Assembly: GCA_016217775.1 (NCBI GenBank)
Contig: JACRGG010000119.1
Location: 1 to 6,530, forward strand
DNA from: Microcaldota archaeon
Lineage (GTDB): Archaea > Micrarchaeota > Micrarchaeia > Norongarragalinales > UBA97
DNA length: 6,530 nucleotides
Reading direction: 5' to 3'
The notes under the pieces were generated by a model. The model was given only the letters and a program-made list of their open reading frames with translations, made no database searches and was not told the DNA's origin. Below, one piece after another: positions 1-4,982 of the stretch (its first letter is position 1; each line of letters begins with the position of its first letter). Position numbers and translations under genes: made by a program.

Positions 1-150
1 AAATGCACGCAATCAGGACAAACCAACGAAATTCTCAAAACCGCTTGGGCACGGGAAAAACCAAGCACAATAATCAAACAAAACCAGAACTTACTACTTC
101 CGCTTCCACTATTTCCAGCTACAAAACTAAACCCTTACAAATACTTTTAG
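1..150 (+). CDS. Possible C-terminal end of an upstream gene (partial, weak)
   Basis: The first frame is open from the window edge to a TAG at 148-150 and would encode about 49 residues ending NLLLPLPLFPATKLNPYKYF. This reads more like protein than the overlapping ATG-started frame at 3-215, which is rich in Asn, Thr, Gln and Lys as expected from translating A-rich noncoding DNA. There is no start codon in view, so if real this is only the tail of a gene that began to the left. No family is recognised. The stretch is more A-rich than the genes to its right, so it may equally be noncoding. Confidence 0.25.
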   Translation, partial: KCTQSGQTNEILKTAWAREKPSTIIKQNQNLLLPLPLFPATKLNPYKYF

Positions 151-218
151 TAGAACTTTTGCTTCAAATGAAAATGCCCTTGAACCCTACTCGCTTGGCT
201 GAAAATGCGTACTAGAAG

Positions 219-227
219 CTTTAAATA
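219..227 (+). promoter_or_regulatory. Archaeal TATA box for first pilin-like gene
   Basis: CTTTAAATA matches the archaeal TATA consensus. Transcription would be expected about 25 nt downstream, near 247-252. That gives a leader of about 40 nt before the TTG start at 291, consistent with this gene using a Shine-Dalgarno site rather than leaderless initiation. The start site is inferred. Confidence 0.5.
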
Positions 228-275
228 CGCGCAAAACGTAACTGCATTAATCAAGCTTTAGTAAAACAACAGAAT

Positions 276-282
276 GGAGGAG
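276..282 (+). promoter_or_regulatory. Ribosome binding site that sets the TTG start at 291
   Basis: GGAGGAG is a strong Shine-Dalgarno match. It overlaps the GTG at 282, so it cannot serve that codon, but it lies 8 nt before the in-frame TTG at 291. It therefore argues for initiation at 291 and a leader peptide MITRG. Confidence 0.65.
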
Positions 283-290
283 TGGTTTGT

Positions 291-797
291 TTGATAACTC
301 GTGGCCAGGCTTTTGAAACAATGATGCTAGTCATCTCGGTAATTGTGGCACTGGCGATTCTAGCGGTTTTAATGAATATTATCGGCGGAATCGACTTGGG
401 GGGGACGTCCAACCCGGAAACCGCGATTAGAGACGGATTAAGGGAAGTCCAAAGCAAGGGCTACGGATTAACCGCACCGAAAAAAATCAACTTAAAGAAA
501 GACACCATAATACTCAAAAAAACGGTTATTGGAACAACCCCAATTGCTGAAACAGAATTGAGTTTCTTTTGTGATGGAGCAACTATTTGCGACGCAAGCA
601 AGGGCCCAATCAAAGTTGCTGATTACGCGGGGTCAGGAGCAGGTGCTTCATCAGTTTCAATCAGTGGAAACGTTGAAGTCAATATGGTCGCGTGCGCAAA
701 CGAGGAGAAAACAAGCAATCCAAAATACTGCGTTGTCCTAGCGAGAACTTCTGCAGATGCGACGACCTCTTGCAAAACAGCGTGCACAATAACTTAA
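291..797 (+). CDS. Class III signal peptide (type IV pilin-like) secreted protein, 6 Cys
   Basis: The predicted protein has 168 residues when started at TTG 291, chosen because GGAGGAG ends 8 nt upstream; the longer frame from GTG 282 would overlap that site. It opens MITRG|QAFETMM, a class III (archaeal prepilin) signal peptide: basic leader, Gly at 5, Gln as +1, then one hydrophobic helix at about 11-34. In known systems a PibD/EppA-type peptidase cuts after the Gly and the helix packs in the filament core or stays in the membrane. The rest should lie outside the cell and has six cysteines (94, 100, 135, 147, 161, 165) and a strand-rich look around 64-93. The spacing of C94 and C100 suggests a small disulfide loop. 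The gene opens a block of six similar genes and is followed by a T-tract terminator, so it may be transcribed alone. The exact family is not recognised; a pilin-like fold is inferred from the N terminus. Confidence 0.85.
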   Translation: MITRGQAFETMMLVISVIVALAILAVLMNIIGGIDLGGTSNPETAIRDGLREVQSKGYGLTAPKKINLKKDTIILKKTVIGTTPIAETELSFFCDGATICDASKGPIKVADYAGSGAGASSVSISGNVEVNMVACANEEKTSNPKYCVVLARTSADATTSCKTACTIT

Positions 798-800
798 GCA

Positions 801-845
801 CGTTTTTTTCTTTTCCCTTTTTCTTTCCCAGCCTAGTTTTTTCGC
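801..845 (+). terminator. Oligo-T tract terminator after first pilin-like gene
   Basis: Just after the stop codon there is a pyrimidine run with T7, T4, T5 and, at 837-842, T6. Archaeal RNA polymerase stops at oligo-T tracts without needing a hairpin. The position between a stop codon and a fresh TATA box supports a terminator that separates the first pilin-like gene from the next, although readthrough is possible. Confidence 0.55.
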
Positions 846-856
846 TGCGGCAAACG

Positions 857-865
857 CTTTTTATT
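857..865 (+). promoter_or_regulatory. TATA box for a leaderless start at 888
   Basis: CTTTTTATT is centred about 26 nt before the ATG at 888. There is no Shine-Dalgarno site in between, so the transcript probably begins at or next to the A of the ATG. The same TTTATT core recurs before the minus-strand genes of this window. Confidence 0.55.
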
Positions 866-887
866 CCCGTCCTTGTTTTAGTTTAGT

Positions 888-1076
888 ATGAGGCGCGGAA
901 GCGACTGGACTCCAGTCTATATGATTATCGTAATCGTTATCGCCGCGATTTTGTTCATCAGCCTGGTGAAGCCGTTGTTCGCTAACGCGCAGTCCAGTTC
1001 TCAAACTAATTTGGACCAAGCCAAGGGGTTTGCTAAAGGCGCGTTGTTCGCGCTCGGCGCGGTCTTGAGAAAATGA
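888..1076 (+). CDS. Small pilin-like membrane protein (62 aa)
   Basis: The 62-residue product opens MRRG|SDWTPVY: two Arg and a Gly, then a hydrophobic helix at about 10-31, then a polar linker rich in Ser, Gln and Asn (33-43) and a short, possibly amphipathic tail ending LGAVLRK. The layout resembles a prepilin, but the residue after Gly is Ser rather than Gln and the usual Glu is missing, so processing is uncertain. It has no cysteine, unlike its neighbours. The ATG has no ribosome site and follows a TATA box by about 26 nt, which indicates a leaderless message. The next gene begins 1 nt after its TGA, so the two are probably co-transcribed. It may be a minimal pilin subunit or a membrane scaffold for the larger proteins; no family is recognised. 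Confidence 0.75.
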   Translation: MRRGSDWTPVYMIIVIVIAAILFISLVKPLFANAQSSSQTNLDQAKGFAKGALFALGAVLRK

Positions 1077-1077
1077 G

Positions 1078-1815
1078 TTGCCGGGGTATCTGCTAGTATT
1101 GACTGAAGAAAAGCGCGGTCAGGCAAGCGCGCCAATGGAGCTTATGATTGGGGTGATAATCCTGGTTATGAGCATGGCGCTAGTTTTTTACGTAATGGGC
1201 CAAACCCAGGACTCCCAGTGCATTGCGCAAGTAAAGGCGAACGTCCGGAATTTGGAGAGCGCGATGCTCGCGGTGGCACTCGGCTCGCCGCCCACGACGA
1301 AAGAGGTTTTCTTCGACTTTAAAAGCTGCGGGGAGAAGGCAGTCAAGACAATCCGCTTGGCGCGCTACGAGGACCCCAAGTACTGCCGCGCGTGCCCCGG
1401 GCAGCAAAGCGGGTGCTGGATTATAGAGCCAGTGTTCAACACGGGGAAAGACAACAAGTACTACGTTTTGGCAGACGCGCAGTCGTGCATTGATATGCCC
1501 GCAAACGTGCAGATTGCAGTGGATTCAGTTTGTATGAACGCAATTAACAAATATATGGCTAGTAACGAAAACCCGTGCGGGCTGCCTGTCTCCGCGGAGT
1601 GCACTGCGGACAAGACATTAATTTCCTCAAGCGTTTGGAACAAGGGGTGCACGCAAGCGGCAGCGGCTGGAGGCACGCTGCCTTCTTCCTGCAAGGCTCT
1701 TTTCTCAAGCTTCACTTCCAAGGGCGGGAACTTCAAGTTCAAGCTGAAGAAAAGCATCGTGTCGACGGGCGGGAAGGCGCTGGGCCAGATTGAAGTCTGC
1801 CCAACCCGCGCTTAG
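1078..1815 (+). CDS. Class III signal peptide secreted protein, 12 Cys
   Basis: The product has 245 residues from TTG 1078. The in-frame TTG at 1099, giving the shorter leader MTEEKRG, has GGGGT 12 nt upstream and is an equally good start. A clear class III motif, KRG|QASAPMELM (Gly14-Gln15 from the first start), precedes one helix at about 22-40. The extracellular part carries 12 cysteines, including CRACPGQQSGCW near 101-112, which could form a disulfide knot or, less likely, hold a metal. No enzyme motif is seen. The gene starts 1 nt after the stop of the 62-residue gene, so it is probably translated from the same message. Its last codons and stop lie in a tandem duplication of about 30 bp. 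The role is inferred to be a minor pilin or pseudopilin on the cell surface; no named family is recognised. Confidence 0.83.
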   Translation: MPGYLLVLTEEKRGQASAPMELMIGVIILVMSMALVFYVMGQTQDSQCIAQVKANVRNLESAMLAVALGSPPTTKEVFFDFKSCGEKAVKTIRLARYEDPKYCRACPGQQSGCWIIEPVFNTGKDNKYYVLADAQSCIDMPANVQIAVDSVCMNAINKYMASNENPCGLPVSAECTADKTLISSSVWNKGCTQAAAAGGTLPSSCKALFSSFTSKGGNFKFKLKKSIVSTGGKALGQIEVCPTRA

Positions 1816-1860
1816 GGAAAAAAGACAATCCAGCCCGCGCTTAGGAAATAAAAAAACAGT
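1801..1860 (+). repeat. Imperfect tandem duplication of about 30 bp over a stop codon
   Basis: Two near-identical units lie head to tail at about 1801-1829 and 1830-1860. Both contain CCCGCGCTTAGG (1805-1816 and 1834-1845) flanked by CCA(A/G) on the left and an A-rich run on the right. The first copy carries the final codons and TAG stop of the 12-Cys gene, and the second repeats them as noncoding DNA. The units differ at a few bases and by a small length change in the A run, so the duplication is not brand new. Confidence 0.8.
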
Positions 1861-1861
1861 G

Positions 1862-1868
1862 TTTTTAA
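1862..1868 (+). promoter_or_regulatory. TATA-like box for the start at 1892
   Basis: TTTTTAA begins 30 nt before the ATG at 1892, the spacing expected for a leaderless archaeal gene. No Shine-Dalgarno site precedes that ATG. This favours 1892 over the upstream in-frame TTG at 1790, which lies inside the preceding gene. Confidence 0.45.
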
Positions 1869-1891
1869 GCAATAAGCCGTTTTCCTTGTAT

Positions 1892-2524
1892 ATGAAGAAG
1901 CGCGGCGACATTGCGTTGTTTGTGTTAAGCAAGATGGCGATGGTTTTCTTCATCCTCGCGCTGATGTCTGTTTTAATAATTTTTTCAAGCCGAGAGAGGG
2001 CGAGCGCGTGCAGCCAGCAGGCCAGCCAAATCAGCGCGGATATTGCAAACAAGTTAAGCCAGGCGATGAACTCCCCCCTTGAGGACGAGAGGCTCGTAGT
2101 GAGCTTTTCGCCAAGCCTTTCAACCAGCGGGGGGCGGACTTCAAGCTACAACATTACGATAACCAAGCGGAATCCAGTGGGAGGCGGAGAGGGATTGATT
2201 TCAGTAAGCACGCGCTCGTTGAACGACGCGGACTGCTCGGGGGGGGCGAAGGCGTATTACCCTAACGGAATTAATTTCGTAGGCGCGCTGGCAAACCTTG
2301 ATGAAATAGCGCTTACTCCATCCGCAAAAGAGTCTTTTGCCGGGGCGCCAAGCACGCGAACGAAGCACTTGATTATCATAAAGTGCACTGCGAAGGACGC
2401 TGGGAGAAAAAAGTTTTTGGGACTCGACGGCTGCACTGACTACAATGCCGGTCCCAAGGCTGGTTCGCGGTGCGCTGACTTCGAGTCGGATGAATACGCG
2501 GCTTGCCGGGTTTCAGCAGCGTAA
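1892..2524 (+). CDS. Pilin-like secreted protein with KKRGD leader, 6 Cys
   Basis: The frame opens at 1790, but ATG 1892 is preferred: it yields MKKRG|DIALFVLSKM followed by a helix at about 15-31, has a TATA-like box at leaderless distance, and avoids translating the tandem duplication upstream. The product then has 210 residues. It resembles a prepilin but has Asp instead of Gln after the Gly, so cleavage is uncertain and it could remain as a signal anchor. Six cysteines lie outside: one just after the membrane helix (ASAC) and four bunched in the C-terminal third. A strand-like segment (SSYNITITKRNP) and Gly/Ser-rich loops suggest a beta-rich head. An 8-base G run at 2239-2246 encodes part of the Ser-Gly-Gly-Ala stretch. 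The next gene starts 16 nt downstream. No known family is recognised. Confidence 0.8.
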   Translation: MKKRGDIALFVLSKMAMVFFILALMSVLIIFSSRERASACSQQASQISADIANKLSQAMNSPLEDERLVVSFSPSLSTSGGRTSSYNITITKRNPVGGGEGLISVSTRSLNDADCSGGAKAYYPNGINFVGALANLDEIALTPSAKESFAGAPSTRTKHLIIIKCTAKDAGRKKFLGLDGCTDYNAGPKAGSRCADFESDEYAACRVSAA

Positions 2525-2525
2525 T

Positions 2526-2534
2526 AAAGGATGG
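2526..2534 (+). promoter_or_regulatory. Shine-Dalgarno-like site before ATG 2541
   Basis: AAAGGATGG lies 6 nt upstream of the ATG at 2541 and directly after the previous stop codon. It is a moderate match to the archaeal anti-Shine-Dalgarno sequence. It fits translation from a shared message rather than a new leaderless promoter. Confidence 0.45.
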
Positions 2535-2540
2535 TTTTGA

Positions 2541-3101
2541 ATGAAGAAGGGGTTCGTGGGGCCGATTGGGGACGACATTCCAAGCATCTTCCCCATAGTC
2601 GTGGGGGTAGTCCTGTTCATTTCAACAATCGGGTTTGTCAACAGCCAGTTCGACGCGAGAAACGCGCAGTTGGGGCTGAAGAAAGCGGGGCTCGGGATTT
2701 CGTACGCGGTTTTGCGCAGCGGGTACTTAAGCGACGCCGAGTTCGAGTCCCAGTGCGAATCGAATTACAGGACTGCGGCGGACAGGCTCGCGAGAAAATA
2801 CTGGGTTAACTTGAAGAAATTCTGCTACTACGCCGACCCAACGCAAGACCCGTTTAGCGCAATAACAACGCTTGATTCGAATGCAGCGCGGCTGAAGCCG
2901 GAAAACGACGTTGACAAGACCGGGCCAAAGCCTTGTTTTTCCAAGGCAATTCAAGGCGATTATGAACCGGGGGCAAAATCGCTGAAGGCAAGCGCGAGGC
3001 CCGCCAGCTACGACTTGATGCAGTTTCCAGTCGCAGTGCAGTGCAATAAGGACGCGACGGTAAAGGGCCCGGGAATGCTGTACGTAGTGGTTTGGAAGTA
3101 A
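2541..3101 (+). CDS. Pilin-like secreted protein with MKKG leader, 4 Cys
   Basis: The product has 186 residues and opens MKKGFVGPIGDDIPSIFPIV, with a hydrophobic helix at about 16-34. Two Lys and a Gly before an acidic-then-hydrophobic stretch resemble a prepilin leader, but Phe follows the Gly and two Asp sit at 11-12, so this is an atypical or uncleaved anchor. After the helix, residues about 36-60 look helical, as in the extended N-terminal helix of pilins. Four cysteines follow (72, 95, and two in the last third), an even number consistent with two disulfides. The C terminus ends in a strand-like MLYVVVWK. The gene sits 16 nt after its upstream neighbour and 6 nt before the next, indicating co-expression. 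Its exact role is unknown. Confidence 0.83.
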   Translation: MKKGFVGPIGDDIPSIFPIVVGVVLFISTIGFVNSQFDARNAQLGLKKAGLGISYAVLRSGYLSDAEFESQCESNYRTAADRLARKYWVNLKKFCYYADPTQDPFSAITTLDSNAARLKPENDVDKTGPKPCFSKAIQGDYEPGAKSLKASARPASYDLMQFPVAVQCNKDATVKGPGMLYVVVWK

Positions 3102-3107
3102 AATCGC

Positions 3108-4046
3108 GTGAAGAAAATGAAAAGAAAGAGAAAATGGAATTGTGGGATTATGGCGGAAAACCGGGGGCAGGCCGCATTGTTTGACGGGATAATGTTCCTC
3201 TTATTCGTGTCGGGTTCGATGGCGATGGCAGTCGTGTTCGCTAACGACTACGGGAAGGCGCAGGAGGAAGCGCTGAACAACGCGTACATCCTCGCGTATA
3301 TGCAGGACGCGACTAAAACATTGTTTTACGTTAACGCGGTGACGGTAGCGCAGGCGACAAAGCCGGGCATAAAATTTTCAACCGGCTCGGTTGGAATAAA
3401 CGACGAGGTTGGAATCGCGGGGTACGCCGGCCTTGACTGCAGCCAGCTTAACGGCTTTGAGTCAAGCACGATAGCGGAGTTGGTTAAGAAAGACTTGAGC
3501 GACACTGGCGAAGCGAGTAAGTTAGCCGACGTTGCGACAAGCTGTTTAGACGACCATTATGGAAAAGTGACGATAGGCAGCCCGTGCTTTAGCCCAACAG
3601 GCCCTGCTGCAACAAGCCCGAAGATTCCCGGCAAGACCGCGCTTAGGTGCGCGATGAAGGAATTAATGAAGCCATTCCACTACGCGGGATTCAAGTACTT
3701 TACGGACATAGTCCAATCAGGGCAAGTGGGCACTAACTGGATGGTAGCAGCAGGCCAAGAAGGAAATACGTACTACAATACGTACAGAAGCGGAGGAAGC
3801 GTCGTGCCCGCAAGGCAGTCCGGCGACCCCGGTTCGGGGAGAATTACTAACGCCCCCGTTCCACGGCTTGAAACGGTCTTCGGCAAACCCCTAAAGTGGT
3901 ACGACTGCGTTGACGTCGCGCAGGACGTGAAAAACATCCTCACTATCGGAGTCCCGTTTCGCGTGCAGCCCGGCGTTTCACTCGACACGAAGGAACGGAG
4001 GGAGCTGGAGTTGAAGACCTGCCTGTGGACTCAAAAAACAAAGTAA
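3108..4046 (+). CDS. Class III signal peptide secreted protein, largest of the cluster (6 mature Cys)
   Basis: From GTG 3108 the product has 312 residues with a very basic leader (KKMKRKRKW). An in-frame ATG at 3150 would give the shorter MAENRG, and the choice is open. Both lead to RG|QAALFDGIM, a clear class III cleavage motif with Gln as +1 and Asp at +6, then a helix of about 20 residues. The segment after it (GKAQEEALNNAYILAYMQDATKTLFYVNA, given here only to show a long helix) looks like the extended pilin alpha-1. The mature part has six cysteines, a Gly/Ser-rich loop around NTYYNTYRSGGS with a small DNA-level repeat, and a Cys near the C terminus (KTCLW). The gene lies 6 nt after its neighbour and ends the block. 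It converges on the ABC remnant with only 4 nt between stop codons. It may be the capping or largest minor subunit; that is inference. Confidence 0.85.
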   Translation: MKKMKRKRKWNCGIMAENRGQAALFDGIMFLLFVSGSMAMAVVFANDYGKAQEEALNNAYILAYMQDATKTLFYVNAVTVAQATKPGIKFSTGSVGINDEVGIAGYAGLDCSQLNGFESSTIAELVKKDLSDTGEASKLADVATSCLDDHYGKVTIGSPCFSPTGPAATSPKIPGKTALRCAMKELMKPFHYAGFKYFTDIVQSGQVGTNWMVAAGQEGNTYYNTYRSGGSVVPARQSGDPGSGRITNAPVPRLETVFGKPLKWYDCVDVAQDVKNILTIGVPFRVQPGVSLDTKERRELELKTCLWTQKTK

Positions 4047-4050
4047 AGAT

Positions 4051-4395
4051 TTACTCGTAGCGCAGTGCTTCAACCGGCTGCAGTCGGCTTGCCGCCCGCG
4101 CGGGAAGGACTCCCGAGAGCGTGCCGATTACAAAAGAAAATAAGAGCGCGCCTATGATTAACTCCGCGGGGAGAAACGGCTTGAACAAACCCACTCCAAG
4201 CGCCTGCTCGGCTAAGGCTTGGGCTATCTTGCTCAACAAAACGCCGAGGCTAACGCCAACCAGCCCCCCAACCAAGCCCAGCACGCCGGACTCGATTAGG
4301 AACAACAGCATTATGTCGCGGTTTTTCGCGCCAATCGCCTTCATAATCCCGATTTCCCGCGTGCGCTCTATAACGGAGGTGTACATTGTGTTCAT
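4051..4395 (-). pseudogene. C-terminal FtsX/MacB-type permease fragment
   Basis: The 114-residue frame is the last part of a MacB-like ABC export permease. It begins MNTMYTSVIERTREIGIMKA, the hallmark FtsX-domain segment after the second membrane helix, and continues through helix 3 (about 28-55) and helix 4 (about 79-97) to the typical end RAASRLQPVEALRYE. A full permease of this family is about 400 residues, so the first helix, the large extracellular domain and helix 2 are missing from this frame. Helix 2 is encoded just upstream in the frame of the truncated ATPase, and the two frames overlap at ATGA (4392-4395). A single lost base (GGAATAATG to GGAAAATG) would explain the break. It is probably the tail of a decayed exporter gene; translation by restart at the ATGA is possible. 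Confidence 0.8.
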
Positions 4396-4922
4396 TTTCC
4401 AATGCCGCCCACCAGCAGTGAAATTGCGGCAATGCCGACCACGATTGCCTGCACGACGCCCAAAATGTTGTTGAAGGACTCGCCCAACTGCTCGGTGGTT
4501 TGCACGGTGAAGTCCTCGAGGCCCACCAACGCAAGCTTTTCCACCCCGCGCGAGTTCGCCTCATCCGCGTCAAGGCCCTGAAAGACGGTTGGGAGAACCA
4601 CGTTTTCAAGCGCGGACAACGCCGCGATTAAATTGAATTTTTGGAAGATAAACCCGATTTTCCGCCCGCGGATTTGCGCGAGCGTGCTCTCGCTCATTTT
4701 GGAAATGTCGCGCCCGTCTAAGTAAATGCTGCCGTGCGAGGGGTTGTCAAGGCACCCAATCATACACATCATCGTGGATTTTCCGCTGCCGGACGGGCCG
4801 ACTACGGAAATGAACTCCCCTTCGTTAACGTGCAGGTTGATTCCGTCAAGCGCCGCCACCTCGGCTTCGCCCATCGAGTAGACTTTCCTCACGTTATGCA
4901 AGCCGATGATTTTCCTCTTCAT
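4392..4922 (-). pseudogene. Truncated ABC ATPase fused to permease segment (MacB/LolD-type remnant)
   Basis: The frame encodes 176 residues. Residues 1-137 are a normal LolD/MacB-type ATP-binding start: Walker A GPSGSGKST at 42-50, the D-loop-proximal region GSIYLDGRDI at 64-73, and the Q-loop glutamine at 94 (FQKFNL). From about 138 the sequence switches to permease: TVQTTEQLGESFNNILGVVQ and a membrane helix (about 153-174) ending GGIGK. The ABC signature LSGGQ, Walker B, and the switch His are absent, so ATP hydrolysis should be impossible. The simplest reading is one internal deletion that joined gene one to the middle of gene two, plus a one-base frame loss at 4392-4400. Upstream sits a TTTATT box and repeat pair, and a weak AAGGT before ATG. 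The family exports peptides, lipoproteins or drugs; this copy is probably nonfunctional. Confidence 0.82.
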
Positions 4923-4949
4923 AAAAAGTTACCTTAGAGAATTAAACGC

Positions 4950-4981
4950 TTTAGTGAATAAAAATGCGTTTAGTGAATAAA
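4950..4981 (-). repeat. Direct repeat pair TTTATTCACTAAA upstream of the ABC remnant
   Basis: The 13-base word reads TTTATTCACTAAA on the minus strand and occurs at 4950-4962 and 4969-4981, with start positions 19 nt apart. A close relative, TTTATTCAATAA, lies just upstream of the HD-domain gene (about 6141-6152). The copy nearest the gene lies about 28-40 nt before the ATG at 4922 and may include its TATA box. Paired sites at a promoter suggest a regulator or a duplicated core promoter. The same 60 nt gap must also hold the terminator of the HD gene. Confidence 0.6.
4957..4964 (-). promoter_or_regulatory. Candidate TATA box for the ABC remnant
   Basis: TTTTTATT on the minus strand lies about 35-42 nt before the ATG at 4922. 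This would give a leader of roughly 10 nt that includes the weak AAGGT. The match resembles the CTTTTTATT before the 62-residue pilin-like gene. Confidence 0.4.
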
Positions 4982-4982
4982 T

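Larger units (their letters stand above)
151..290 (+). other. A/T-rich leader region before the pilin-like block
   Basis: No convincing gene is seen between 151 and 290. The stretch holds a TATA-like box at 219-227 and a Shine-Dalgarno site at 276-282. It probably acts as the promoter and 5' untranslated leader of the first pilin-like gene. Confidence 0.5.

Noticed and set aside
3..215. Plus-strand frame of 70 residues from ATG 3
   Set aside because: Rich in Asn, Thr, Gln and Lys as expected from A-rich DNA, with no domain; its start context is cut by the window edge. The first frame (1-150) looks more protein-like, and neither is firm.
251..457. Minus-strand frame opposite the first pilin-like gene
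   Set aside because: Lies antisense to a gene with a clear signal peptide and ribosome site; no start context of its own.
692..886. Plus-strand frame overlapping the end of the first pilin-like gene
   Set aside because: Its second half is translation of the T-rich terminator (runs of Phe, Ser, Pro, Leu).
1390..1425. CxxC...C motif in the 12-Cys protein as a zinc finger
   Set aside because: The protein is predicted to be outside the cell and has many other cysteines, so disulfides are more likely than a metal site.
1790..1891. Upstream extension of the KKRGD pilin-like gene
   Set aside because: It would overlap the preceding gene and translate the tandem duplication and promoter; the ATG at 1892 places the leader correctly next to the hydrophobic helix.
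2531..2809. Plus-strand frame overlapping the MKKG pilin-like gene
   Set aside because: Arg-rich shadow of the real frame; its ATG lies inside the ribosome-site-like sequence.
4250..4609. Minus-strand frame over the exporter remnant in a third frame
   Set aside because: Arg/Trp/Ser-rich shadow; the two frames with family motifs explain the region.
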